Part shown: positions 33,941 through 45,838 of the stretch, one piece after another
Layout: each line of letters starts with the position of its first letter
Position numbering within the stretch: position 1 is the stretch's first letter
Origin: Channa striata
Taxonomy: Eukaryota > Chordata > Actinopteri > Anabantiformes > Channidae
Assembly (NCBI GenBank): GCA_033026295.1
Contig: CM065185.1
Location: 3,472,001-3,536,000, forward strand
Direction: 5' to 3'
Length of the DNA: 64,000 nt
The notes under the pieces: generated by a model
What the model saw: the letters and a program-made list of their open reading frames with translations, nothing else
The model's database searches: none
Told to the model about the DNA's origin: nothing
Position numbers and translations under genes: made by a program

Positions 33941-36900
33941 TTAGTCTTTGGCTTCCAGGGCGTTGATGGCTTGAAGCTCTGCAGAAAACCTCTCACTTAG
34001 ATCTCTGTTGGCCTGCAGAAAACCCCCCAGGCTCTTTAACTGCTCAGAGTCCTACAGAAGAGAAAAGAGTCAGTAAAATTCATGTGACATCGTTCTTTTT
34101 ATGTGTTGTGCGTATCAGTGGGTGTAATTCTTCACCTGTGTCTTTGCATCATGATCATCATCATGCAGTAACTCCTGCAGCCTTTCTTGTAGTAACTCAG
34201 CTTCCCACTGGCTGATTAAATCAGCACTGCTCATCCTTTGCTGACAGAGTCAGACTCTAATCCTTCCACGTCCACAGAATCCATTTGGTCCACACCAGAG
34301 ACCCATATTGAGAAATCCGCACTCAGCATCTGGACAAAAAATAAAGCACTGTAAACAAGTTCAAACTTCTCACCACTTAGACGTATTTAAGCAGCAGTGT
34401 GCGCAACCACAAACACACAGGTGAAGAAGCTCACCTCGTCTATCTGTTGTCCAGCTGTTGCCATCTGTGGTATGTGTCTGAATTGCCTAACAAACTTTTT
34501 AAGAGTGGTCTGGTAATGTCTCATCCATTCATCCTTCACTCGCAACTCACAAGAATGCATCAACTCATTTCTGTATCGGATCACCTGGAAGCGTGCCAAC
34601 ACAGAGACATTACAAAATAAGTTAAGGATGTAATGTGATTATAATGCATTTACAACAGTATATACACTGATCTGCAGCAACGTTAGCACCAGTGGTCTTC
34701 ATAAGGTCACACAGGACAAGGATCACCCTGGGCAGTCAGCAGCTACACATCCCCATAGACAATAATGTGATACACTGTGTGCAGAGGTCAGAGCTCAATA
34801 CTCAAGTAAAAGTATGAGTAAAAAATTGGAATCTTTTACTAAAAGAAGAGAACTAACATTTTACTGAAAGTACAAAAGTATAAGTACTCCACTTAGAAAA
34901 AAAACCAATGTAAATAATGCTTATTATGTAATTATGATAAAATGTGTACAAAAATTTATAAAAAAATAGGAGTTAAAGGTCACTGTTGCTAAAAGTCTAG
35001 CTAATTCGAACCATGTTATGTGCTGACAGGCGGTTAAACCATAATAGGTTGTAATATTTTTTATAAAAACATATCATATATCTCATCTATTAGAACCACC
35101 AGGTGTAGTGGATGTTGTGACTGATTAGTGTAAGTTTAAATAATAGAAAGCATAAAAATAAAATTCTTTTACATAGTTATTTTTACTGAGCGCAGTCTAC
35201 ACACTTACAGTAAGTATTCACTCCCTCCCTACATCTTCAGGTTTTGGTTGAGTTCAGAATGTTACTAACCCTCACGCAGAAACAGTCTGACACATAAACC
35301 TGTGTGAAAACCACAATGTGTTGTTTTTACTCATCAGTTCTTCTAAAGATGAATCAAAGGAGGTACAGCATGTGCTAATATGCAGATTTTGCTCCTTTTG
35401 GAAAGAGGTGGGCCAATTTCCCCAGTTTCTTCAATACAGCTTTACAGACAGGTATGAGTGTGGTATCGATATGCTAAGCATTTTCTGAAAATATCAGACT
35501 ATTCCTTTAAGTATTTAAACCAGGCATTTGACTATGGCGTCTGTGACCATAATGACTAAGTAAAAAAATCAGACATAAGTGAAATTACGTTTTAGAAAAA
35601 TGTTAACAACATAAAATATTTACCTGTATTTATTAAACAGAGAGAGTATAAGCATTTCAGCCATATTTCAGACTTTTAGTTATGAATCTGTGACATTGTG
35701 ACTCCAGTAAAATGTTCTGACCTGACAATGAGAAACCAAAAGTAGTGCAGTATGCCCTCCTGAAACAATACAAACCTCTCTCACTAATTTTCCATCCACA
35801 GACAGGAAACAATCGCAGTAGTTGATCAGGTTGAGCAGAGCCGAGGCGTCGCACTGATGTGCCCCCTTCACTTTCCCCTGACCTCGTGGCATGTAGGCCT
35901 GCAAAGACAGAGAGAAACGTGTACATTCAGGTAAATCTTCAGATAATTTGAAAACATTTCAGTGTTAAAGACTTTTTAATCTGTTATACTGAAAAACCGT
36001 GTTACTGCGTTATAAATAACACAACAAAGCTTCAGTTATTTCTTTATTTAAGCATCCTTTAGGCTTCACTGCCATAAATAACTATTTATTAACTTTATTA
36101 CTGCATAGTATGTTTCCCTATTAATCAAGCTAATAATGTTGTGGCTGATCGATGCATGTTGCAGGACTGATTATAAATTGTCTAAAGATAAAAAAAATAT
36201 ATGTTTGATGAATAGTTATAAGAACTCAAATAAAGACTGGTGATTGAAAAGAGCAGAGTAGATGTTCTATAAACTGTCTCGCAGTTGTTTTGGACTTGCT
36301 GACGACAACTGTTCTAGGCTGTTGCCTGTAAAGCAAATGTTCCGCTCTAATATTAAATCTAGTAAGATGTCTGAAATTTGAATATGTGTGTAGTAGTGTG
36401 TACTGAACCTTGGCCAGTTCCCAGTGGTCGGTTCTCCAGGAGGGAGGGAAACAGTTGTCCCAGTTCACTGTAGCATCGGGCTGCCTGTGGTGCCTCAGGA
36501 TCACTTTTTGCCACTCGGTGCAGGGGCTGCATGTCGAGGAAAGCTGGAAACATGCACACACACTTAACACTCATGGGCCGCATGAAACCTGAACATACTA
36601 AAACACATCTCTGTTTCTAGCTCATTTCTCATTAGTCCATACATGAGAAATTAGCAGGAGAGTTTAAAACAATAACTCATATATACACGCTCTCCCCAAA
36701 GTATGCTGCTGTGAGAACACATGGGGAATGTAATAGATAAATGTGAATGTTTTCCAGGATATATTAATGGTAGAGAAAGATTAAATGTGGTCACCCTGAC
36801 TACAACTACAGCCCGCGGTCGCCATGGTGACGCAGCTGACCGTAGTTTCCCTGCGAACTTTAACTCTGTACGAATCTTTGAGAAACTCTGATAGTCGTTT

Positions 36901-37551
36901 ACAAACTCATACCCCTACTCTGAAGATGTTTATAGAATCCACAAGGTAACATCAAACGGTCTGGTTAAAAAAAAACTGTTTAATGAATGATTAAAAAAAA
37001 AACTTAAGTTTCCCAAAACAGCGTCTCTGCTGCGAACCAAAACAAAGATGGCGTCCTGTCAACACAGGCTGGTAATAGATTTTAATAAACAACATTTGAC
37101 ACCAGACGGCCAGAGAAGGAGAGTATGGATTATGGAAAGCATTATCTGAACTATGTCAAGTCAGCACCTCCTGGTATTTTTAACAAACGTCAGCTGTTTA
37201 TTAACTTCCGTAGAAACCGAGAGTAAGCGCAGGATTTATGGGACGGGCCGACGGGGCGCTATTATGTCCGACAGAGACAAAAGTGAAACGAACAAATGTT
37301 CCGCCCAGACTGACCCCGGCCCCCAGTTTACAGAGGAATCCCACCTTATTCCTGCTGGCTTTACATGACGAGGTGTGACACGGTTTCCGGAGCAGAGAGT
37401 TCTGGTTGAGCAGGTCCCCGTGGAAAGCTCTCATCTGCTGGTTGATGGACGGATGGAGACCTTCCTTCAGTATGAGCAGACATCGTCCTGCTTTCAGCCA
37501 GTTTTTATACTCCCTGTCGTTGAGACGGAACACCAGCTCCTCAAGAACCAT
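33941..37551 (-). CDS. CXorf38 homolog, HEPN-like motif, frame disrupted in exon 5
   Basis: Homolog of human CXorf38, a conserved protein of unknown biochemical role. Six exons: 37551..37345, 36543..36409, 35898..35776, 34584..34435, 34329..34136 and 34051..33941. The start MVLEELVFRLNDREYKNWLK aligns with the human start. Diagnostic blocks are CSPCTEWQKVILRHH, NWDNCFPPSWRTDHWELAK and AYMPRGQGK. Arg160-His165 (RNELMH) fits the Rx4H motif of HEPN nucleases and is also present in the human protein. Exon 5 is 194 bases where a multiple of 3 is required: it reads well to DSVSKG then hits TGA at residue 238, while a shifted frame resumes WEAELLQERLQELL into an intact exon 6 (DSEQLKSLGGFLQ). One missing base would explain it. 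As read, the product is 237 aa instead of about 306. Confidence 0.85.
34795..34905. repeat. AAGTA-rich interspersed repeat in CXorf38 homolog intron 3
   Basis: Runs of ACTCAAGTAAAAGTATGAG, GAAAGTACAAAAGTATAAG and TACTCCACTTAG are typical of a common fish repeat and related to 33340-33430. It lies between exons 3 and 4. Confidence 0.4.
37048..37149 (+). other. Short open frame with YY1-type start context in CXorf38 homolog intron 1
   Basis: AAGATGGCG at 37045-37053 is a YY1-type element, often found at the start codon of housekeeping genes. From its ATG a 33-residue frame begins MASCQHRLVIDFNKQHLTPD and stops. A GTAATA donor at 37072 would truncate it to eight codons. A second plus-strand frame (about 37122-37222) contains MDYGKHYLNYVKSAPPGIFN and overlaps it. 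I recognise neither. Chance is possible, as is the first exon of a divergent gene. Confidence 0.2.
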
Positions 37552-38496
37552 CACGGATTTTTTTGCTTATGAAACTAAAACATAAAGAGTCAAGCCCGGA
37601 CAAAGTCCCACTTTAGCTCCACCCAGTCAGAGCAAGAGACACGATGGACACAAGATGGAGCCATCCCCTCTAGAAACGCCATGGCGAGACTGTTGTGATG
37701 GAGCTGTGATCAGGAGACCTCTGACTGAAGGCTGCTGCTCTACCTGCTGGTTCAGGGTGTGTGTCAACACCAGACAGCAGAAAAGCATCTTGCAATACAA
37801 GTGTCACTGTGTTACACTGCCTCCTTTTATCTCAGGAAAGAAATGTAGATTTTTTTTCTGAGGTTTCTGTGTATGCTGTGGAGTTGAGATGATTTGATGT
37901 GTTACATAGAGACACAGATTGCTTGGGTCCTCTAGGCTCCCACTGTACACATGCCAGCTGCAGCTGATGACAGGGCAAAGGTCACACACTGAGCTTAACC
38001 GCTAAACCATGTTAAATAACATAATTAGAAGCTTTGACTCAAAGTACATTTGCAAAAAATAGCTTGCACTCAAATGAAATAATGTCTATAGTTTGATTGA
38101 TTGAGGAAGACATTATTAATAATGACACATTGTTATATGATATAGTTGTAACAGTTACATTAATTTTTTTGTTGTGTAAATGTTTGCCCTGTGTCTGTGC
38201 ATTCATCCGTTCTCCCAGCTGCCCTTGGGTGAGAGGGTGAGTCCGTCTCAGGACCTCAGCCTGATGCACACATAGTTGGTTCTTTCTCTTTAGCTCTGTT
38301 TTGATCTCCGCCAACTCCTCAGGGCAATATCTGTGTTTAAGCTGTTCACAAATCAAGACTCATAAATAACTTCATCGTCTCCAAAAGGCAATTGTTTGTG
38401 CAGCAGTAGAGTAACATAAAGACAAACAGACAACAGAACGAAGCATCCAATATAGAGTACATAAAAGCGAAAAGTTTAATGAAACAGTCACTTAGG
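37552..38496. other. CXorf38 homolog promoter side; otherwise gene-free
   Basis: The region just upstream of 37551 must hold the CXorf38 homolog promoter. No core promoter element is clear, and no further gene is supported. Confidence 0.4.
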
Positions 38497-39130
38497 TTAT
38501 GGGCTGTTTAAAGAGGGAGCCTGAGGGAGAGACATGGCACCGTAAATCCAGGGATAGGAGCTGTCAGACAGGACTGTTGGTTGTTTACTAGCTGCTTTTA
38601 TGGGGTCAGACAGGCCGCTTAAATGAGTTCCAATGATTTTACCACTAACTTTAACAATCCTGTTTAATGAAGTTTTTTGTTTAACACTAAGAAACGAACT
38701 GATAAAAGAAAGTGTGAGGACACTATCAGTGAAAGATCTGTACAACAGTGTCATCAGAGCTCTGTTATTCTGATCAGCTGCTACAGCACACGTAACATAA
38801 ATACACATATACTTCAACTTAAGAAAGGATTAACAGCATCATTTTTGAAAATTTGTCCACTGCAGGACAAGCACTATAATATATTTTACAACTGTTTAGC
38901 AGACAGAATACCGCTGTGTCATCTGCTAAGATTTGACAATTCTCTAACCTGCTGAACAGCTGAACAGTTGTAATGGGATACAACCTATGACAGAGAATGC
39001 AGCCCTGTGGTGAACAAGTTAATACTGTGGTCAGATCTGAGAAGAGTTTGTTCACTCTCGCTCTCTAAGTCCTGCAGGTTATAAATTCTAAAATCCAGTC
39101 AATAACATTGCTGTCCAAACCAAACTGTTC
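38497..39130 (-). mobile_element. Decayed LINE reverse transcriptase fragment
   Basis: Minus-strand frames give successive pieces of a non-LTR reverse transcriptase: FGLDSNVIDWILEFI near 39120, then VLTCSPQGC (the A-P-Q-G-C motif region), then ILADDTAV near 38910 (catalytic F/Y-A-D-D box), then YRSFTDSVLTLSFIS and LNRIVKVSGKIIG near the end. Stops and frameshifts separate the pieces, so the copy is dead. It belongs to the same broad L2/Rex-like group as the element at 14640. Confidence 0.75.
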
Positions 39131-39394
39131 CCAGCTGCCTGTCTGGTGAAAAAGGGTGTGGATGGGAGCAGTGAGAATACACCAGAACAGTAAAGTTGTG
39201 AGCTGGAAGACTCAAATATCTCTGTAGATGAGACCACAACCGTTCAGATGATAAATATCTGACTTCATCAACACAGGTTATCCGTTGACAATACACGTAT
39301 TATTATGATCCATTTGCACATATTCACTTTCTTTCTTTTATTGTATTATTGTATTATAGTAGTAAATATTTCATATTTCATATTTGTTGTGTGC

Positions 39395-39485
39395 CATGCC
39401 TACACCAGGAGAAATTCCTAGTACTCTACAGTGTTCTTAACTGTACCTGGCAATAAGAGGTTTTCTGATTCTGATTCTGATTCTT
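39395..39485 (+). mobile_element. Retroposon 3' tail with GATTCT repeats
   Basis: CAATAAGAGGTTTTCTGATT followed by CTGATTCTGATTCT is a typical LINE/SINE 3' tail ending in a short tandem repeat. No body of the element is recognisable upstream. Confidence 0.5.
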
Positions 39486-39729
39486 TAATAGAATCTATAT
39501 GAGTAATGCAGCTTTGGTTAATAAAACCGCAAAATGCTTATACCAGAGCCACTTCTGGTGATATTTACATGCATGACCACACCTGACTCCATAACACATC
39601 GGAGTTGGCGCATTGTGCCCCTTTGCAGCAACCCTTTATGAGAGCTGGCATCACCAAGCTGCTACATGTCTACTGTGAAGAGGAGGGTTAGAAAACCCAG
39701 AAGAGCCTGGCTAGCAGCTGCACGCACTG

Positions 39730-39879
39730 ATGTCCCGGAGGCTGCTGCTGGAGGTGTTCATCAAGGAGGAGCTGGAGTTTCTGACAGATACCATGTATCA
39801 ACTGAGACTGTTGGGGCTGGCAGGAGGAGAGAAGCTACCAACCCCCTGCTATTTCAAGCCCGTATGGACAGACATGTAG
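39730..39879 (+). other. Unidentified 49-codon open frame
   Basis: The frame begins MSRRLLLEVFIKEELEFLTD and ends PCYFKPVWTDM before TAG. It is leucine-rich and amphipathic, and reads like real protein rather than chance. A CAG acceptor-like site lies 16 bases upstream but without a pyrimidine tract. It could be a terminal exon or a transposon or retrogene remnant. No function is assigned. Confidence 0.2.
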
Positions 39880-40339
39880 GAAGAAAATACACCATAAACA
39901 TTTCAACTTAGACAACTGAAATTGACACAGCATCATCCATTTCTGGTTCTATTGTGCTGTTTGGCGTATTTTTCTCATTGCTGCTGCAGATAACTGTCCA
40001 AACTTAGACAACATCAAGATATTTTCAGCATAGCCGCAGTTTCAGTGCAAGATATTTTCTAAGCAATTTACAAGTTCTGCAACATCAACAGTAAATGTCA
40101 GGTTCTGGTGTTAGAATCAGATGAAAAAGGCCTCTATCAAGGGCTGTCAGTTAATTTTAAACAAAGATCCTACAACGAATAATCCTGGAGGGGAATTATA
40201 TATGAATATAACAAGCAGCTACAACAATAATTTACAGTGGCATCTGTGGAATATGTTACACTGCAAGTGAACAGTCAGTTTTTTAAGTTAAAGTGTTGGA
40301 AGAAGGAAAAATTGGCAACAATAGGCATTTGTTTATGAC

Positions 40340-40850
40340 AGGAGCCAGAATGTGACTGGATCAGGGCATCTCCAGAACTAGAGGTTTTTGTGGGGTGTTC
40401 CATGTATGCAGTGGTGACAATTTGCTAATTGAAAAACAATCAAGTATTATCATAGCACACATTGATGGAAAAAGTTCATGCTGGCTATGAGGTATCAGGT
40501 ATCGAAACACACAGTGCATTGGATTTAGCTGTGTATGGGGCTGTGTGTCTGTAGACCAGTAAGAGTGCACATGCTGACCCCTGTTCACAACCAAAGCCTG
40601 CCACAATGAGCTGAGCCACGGAGCAAAGAGGCCGTTTGTCTGACTGGATGAACTAAGTGTTCACATTATCTGGCTGATCCTGTGCACCAGGATCCACTGT
40701 GGGAGCCCAAATCACGGAGGCCTCACCAGTTAAAGGATCCTGCAAATGTCGGGTTGACAGATACCAAAGGACTCCTTCAGAGGTCTTGTGAACTCCAAGG
40801 TTCAACAAGTCACAGCTGTTATGTGGTTTTAATATTGTGGCTAATAGGGT
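40340..40850 (+). mobile_element. Degenerate Tc1/mariner-type transposon fragment
   Basis: Nucleotide blocks recall the transposase gene of a common fish Tc1-like element: GGATCAGGGCATCTCCAGAA, then TTTGTGGGGTGTTCC, then ATGGGGCTG with GTAGACCAGT, then ATGCTGACCCCTGTTCACA, then CCACGGAGCAAAG, then CACTGTGGGAGC, then CCTTCAGAGGTCTTGTG. They occur in the expected order but with the central catalytic region deleted. The copy is internally deleted, frame-broken and lacks recognisable terminal repeats. Confidence 0.6.
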
Positions 40851-42684
40851 ACATATTATTTTAAATGTAGGTTACAAAATATTAGTGCCAGTGGTTTGCA
40901 GTTGCAACTTTAATAACCTGGCTGCTTTGAGTGAGGGTATTTTTATGTCTATGTTCCCTCATATTTGGCAGTCATTTGATTGACTGCCGTCTGCCCACTG
41001 CATGCTCAGATATACTTACCTTCCTTTACCCATACTCGGAATAGTGATGGAATGAAAGCAGACAGAAAGGTGAGCACAGCGTGTCACCATTCTGTTTTGT
41101 TTTTTTACACCTGATTGTACAGAATAACAGGCCCAGAGCTGCAGCTGAAACAGACGGAAACAGTCATAGCATTCCCAATTAAAACATATTACATTACAAT
41201 TATGAAAATGAAGAGACATTTGTGTTGTATCAAATAATTTCATCTTTACATGAAAATTTAATTAGTCTTTTAGGATGCACAGCGAAAAACAAATATGCCT
41301 CTATCTTTGTAATTGGATCTCTATGGATTTGAGGATAGTTAAAGTAGATTAGACACCCTGAAGTGTGAGGGTGTGTGCCTAAATGAGCACTGTTCAACAG
41401 TCAGTCGAGGGGACACAACGACATTAATGTGGGTCTGTATGCTCGCAGGTATGTGCGAGTGCATACATAAATACATATGTGCAATTGTGTGTGTGTGTGC
41501 TCATAATCCCAGCAGGGTGTTTTTTTTAAGCAGGGAGATCAAAGAGACATTAGTATTCTGAAATAAATCACATGCTCAGGCCTCACTGTGTGGGTCCCCA
41601 AACACATACACAGGAGACACACGCTCTCTGTCTCCTCCTTTCTCTTTCCCTTTCCCATACCATCGCTCTCTTCAAAAGACACCGCCACCCCGCACCTCCA
41701 CCACCACCACCACCACCACCACCGCTCATTCCCTCCGCCCTTTCCCTTCCTCTCCCCAGCCCCTAGCGGCCTTCACAGCGATATGCTTACTGGCTCTGAA
41801 TCCTTTGTTACATCTTTTCAGTTTCTCACGTTCCAACTTGAGCCCCGTCCCCACCCCCCACCCATCCACCCCACCCCACCCCGTCTGCAAATAAGCAGGA
41901 AAATGCTTTGTCAGAGAAAACTGTTGTTCATTCCCGAAAAAGTCAGAAACGCAAAGTAGGGGTTTTTGACAAGTATATCCTTAGGGAGAGACCTCTCCCT
42001 CTCTTCCCCCTCTCTCCATCTTTCTCCTTTTCTTCCCTTACTCCCCCCCACCCTTCACACCTCTCATTCCCTTAGCCTTTCTAACTCTCTTCTAACCTTA
42101 GCAGAAAAATTATTTCAGGCTATGGTGATTTTGTTGGTGCATGAATATCTTTTTGGAGAAGTGTAAGGACTTCCAAGACTTTTGACAATGTTACAACTCA
42201 CTCACAAGTTGAGGAGTAATGAGAGCTGTTCTGCTGGGCGGATGGCGGCAGCCGGACTTCATCAGGACTTTGCTGTGCTATGAAAGATGGTCTCTGCTCT
42301 TTGCCAGCGGGAGAAGAGGGAAAAGAAGAGGAGAAGTGAAAGGAAAGGGAGAAAAATGATTGACATGGTGCAGCTGGGAAAGGAAGAAGCTCATTTTTAG
42401 CCACAGAATGAGAATGAGTAGAACATAAATGCCCCCTGTAGCTCCCTGACAGTTACAATATCCATGATTTTCAGGTTTTCCTTTGTACTTTGTTGTCAGC
42501 GTGTGTGCATTATGTGTTCATGTGTGTGGGATAAATGTGCACATGCATATACTCGTTTATGTGTGTGCGTGTCTACTTGTGTGTGTCATTTTGATAGCCA
42601 CCCACATGAATATGCAGATCAGTTTTAGAGAGCGTATGTGCTCAGCATTAAAGCCCACTCTCCACCGCTGACCTAATTTCACAA

Positions 42685-42715
<31 letters not shown>

Positions 42716-42832
42716 CACTTGCTTATCAATGCATTTCACCAAGCTTGGGGAAAAAAAACGTGGTTAAGACTGAGGTGTGTGTGTAGGTGTAGGTGTGAGT
42801 TGGCCTATGAGTGTCTGTAGTGTTTGTGAAGC

Positions 42833-42857
42833 AAAAAAAAAAAAAAAAAAAAAAAAA
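42833..42857 (+). repeat. Homopolymer A25
   Basis: An uninterrupted run of 25 adenines. It may be the tail of an old retroposed sequence, but the preceding sequence is a TG-rich microsatellite and shows no gene. Confidence 0.9.
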
Positions 42858-44616
42858 CCCACATGTGATAAGTCTTATCCAAACCATGCACATTCACAGT
42901 TGGCTGTGAATTACAAGAATTCACTTTAATACATGCTGACCAAACCATATGCCTCTAGAAGCCGAAACACATTATTACTCAGTAGTTGAAACTCAACAAC
43001 ACATACTGGTTTATGTAGTTCTTGCACATACCTCACTTTGACCTTAGTCCAAAAAATGTAATATTGCCTTTCTTAAGACTATTACGGAAAATAAATGTCA
43101 TAAAATTTGGTACTTTTCCTCTAAAAAATTTGAGACTTTTTAAACAGCAAAGATGTCCACCTCACATCTAGAAACGACTGAGACACAGGTAAAGGTCCTG
43201 GCATCACTAGGGCCAGATTTTACTCTAAATATGTTTTTGCAGTAATATGTGTCCCGGAGGTTTTTGCTTGGACACAGCGTTGTGAAAGACATGCTTATGT
43301 GAAGCTAACAAACATCTGGCTGGGCACAACCAATCGATTCTACACTTTGGCTTTTTAACAGCTTAAATAAATAACAAATATAGAATACTCACTCATAACA
43401 TTTAGAGATGGATAATTAATGGACAGACATGAGTAGTGTTTTTATTTTCCTTTAGGTCACATTATAAGATATAGGTAAAAAGAAATCACAAGGATCAGAG
43501 TTGTGTGCATTTGGTGACCCACACTTTATCAAACAGACGAATGACAAACTTGCCATTTATCAGTAACGGCTCCACTTTTCCCCAGGATTCCATTCACCTG
43601 GAGTGGATTTTTCACAAAGTTCTAAGGTATGTGGCAAGCTTCACCTTTCTTCTGTTTGGTTTGGACGTTAAAGCAACACACTTCCATGCTGTCAACTCAG
43701 CACTGCCAGTCAGCAGAAAGGTGCCAGACGAGGTAGCAGTTCGTCAGGCCTGCAGCAGATGGAGACGTCGAGTGGAGGAAAGCCCAGTGGCAGAGCTGAG
43801 GTAATGGCTCTCTGGTCTATTGTTCCAAGTAGTCATCCTCACACTCCACCCTCTTCTTCTTCCTTCCAGTCTAAACTCCCCCTCATGGACTTCAAAGCAA
43901 AGGAAGGAACTAGGAAGCAAGGTGAATTAATTTGCCCCCACCCTGCCTACATGTTGCAGTGGATATGCTTTTTAATTGCTTGTGCTAAATACATAACCTA
44001 TTTTTGTATCCTTTACAAGGCCTAACTGATGATCTGAGTAGAATATATGCAAATGCAAGGAGCCCTCATGAAACATTAACATTCCCTTACAAGCAAAGCA
44101 CCTTGAAAAACAAGTTGCTTCAATAGAAAAGGACACTGTACAGCCGAGCTCGGCCGGAGTGTGCCTTAATAAGATCTGGCACCCGGTGCTGCAAACTCTA
44201 ACAGACATTCCTCAGCATCTTTAACCCTCAACCCAGGAGCCTCGGCGCAGACTGAACTCTGTGAAGTCGATCAATGGGAGGATTATAGCAGGACCAAGAT
44301 GCCAGTTATAGAGCAGCTCTGTGCTGCCTCAGTGAGGGGAGAAGATTGAGAGGCTTTCCTTTGATCTTGTGCTGGCGCATCTGAGAGAGCCCACTGCTGA
44401 TGATAATGATGCTGAGGCCCGTTGCAGCGAGCCAGGCTCGGGCTGGCCTCGCTCTCGCTCCCCTTCCTATAGCGGCGAAATAAAAGGCTGGTCTGTGGAG
44501 AGCTGAACGGGACAAACGGATTTAGTCGGACGGATTGTGGATTCATGTGAATTTATCCCAACAAATGTCTTTTTTTTTCTAGAAAGGAGTGTTGTTGTTG
44601 ATCTAACTCTCTTTCT

Positions 44617-44620
<4 letters not shown>

Positions 44621-44656
<36 letters not shown>
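44621..44656 (+). repeat. (GT)18 microsatellite, followed by CT and CA runs
   Basis: Pure GT run. A compound CT/CA/CT tract follows at 44759-44849. These generate long spurious open frames. Confidence 0.95.
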
Positions 44657-44661
<5 letters not shown>

Positions 44662-45064
44662 CTCCAGTTGTTTCCTCCATCACATTAGATCCAACTGAAC
44701 ACCTCTGTCCTCGTTCAAGGACACCCCTCCCTCCTGTGTGTCTCCATCCCTCAGCTTCCCTCTCTCTCTCTCTCTCACACACACACAAACACACACACAC
44801 ACGCATACACACACTGACTTCACGCACGCTCTCTCTCTCTCTCTCTCGCTCTGTGACAGGCCGTGGTGCTGGAGATGGCTCCTGACATTCTGGACAGTAA
44901 AAGGCTTAAGGTGGAGTGTGTGTCTTTGTGTGTGTGTCTCAAAGGCAGACAGAGGAACCTGACAATCGTCCATCTGTACGTTTCTGTGCATTATGTGAGT
45001 GTTGTTACTGTTGTGCACCAGCGTCTGATTCTTGACTGCCGCATTTGTTTAACTGACTCTTTTT

Positions 45065-45240
45065 TGTTTCTGTTTGACAGTTTGCCAAAGCTTGATAATT
45101 ATGATAATAGGATGTGAGGTCAATAATCTCTTAATTAGTGCTAAGTGGGAATTAGATTAGGCTTTTGTTCATCTCAGAAAGAGCTCTACTTAACCAGATT
45201 AGCAAAGTGTGGATTAGGTTTAGGATGGGGACAGAGCCGC
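45065..45240. other. Candidate conserved non-coding element
   Basis: Complex, non-repetitive AT-rich sequence between low-complexity tracts, with homeodomain-type cores: TAATTATGATAAT near 45095, CTTAATTAGTGC near 45132 and ATTAGATTAGG near 45151. No open frame of interest. Called CNE-like on texture alone; conservation is not tested. Confidence 0.25.
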
Positions 45241-45795
45241 GGAGGTTAGAGAGGGAAAGTCTGACACGTCTGCCTCGGGTCACATCCACGACAACCACGA
45301 CGGCTGTCACTCAGGTGTGATCAGAGGTGTCAGGACGACCCATTTCTTACTGAGCGGGGACAACAGAGTGCCATTGGCTGGACGCAAGACAGTTCCATAA
45401 TACATGGTGATGGAAGACTAAATCTTGGGACAAGTTTTCATTGGTTGTCTAACACCTCTCTCAAACGCAGTCAGACGCCCCTCTCTCCTCTCGTGTTCTT
45501 TATCCTCCTCTCTCTGCTTTCCTTTCCTTCTAAAGAGCTTTTCTGTTCAGCTGACCACTTTGTTTGATGGGCCCTCGCTAAGAGGACGCCATCATCACTC
45601 TCTTCCCTTTCCCTTGTCTTCCTCCCTCTTATTCCCTCTTTTCTCACCATCTTTCTCTCTCTTTCTCATCCTCCTCCTTCTCCCCACCTTCCTTCCCTCA
45701 CTACCCTACGTCTATTCTGTGGCCCAGTGTGGGTGGCTGAGTTTAATGAATTCTCTTTGCTCTCTACAGCCAGGCGCTGATTTCTGATTGTGAAG

Positions 45796-45838
<43 letters not shown>

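Larger units (their letters stand above)
40851..45064. other. Gene-free region rich in microsatellites
   Basis: No supported protein gene on either strand. Contents include a CAC trinucleotide run at 41698-41723, pyrimidine-rich tracts around 41600-42090, an A25 run at 42833-42857, and a TG run at 42688-42715. The many open frames here come from low-complexity sequence. Confidence 0.5.

Noticed and set aside
41572..42404. Several proline/serine/histidine-rich frames
   Set aside because: Produced by pyrimidine-rich and CAC repeats; no splice or family support.
44603..45018. Frames of 74-112 codons rich in V/C or R/E/T/H
   Set aside because: Translations of GT, CT and CA microsatellites.
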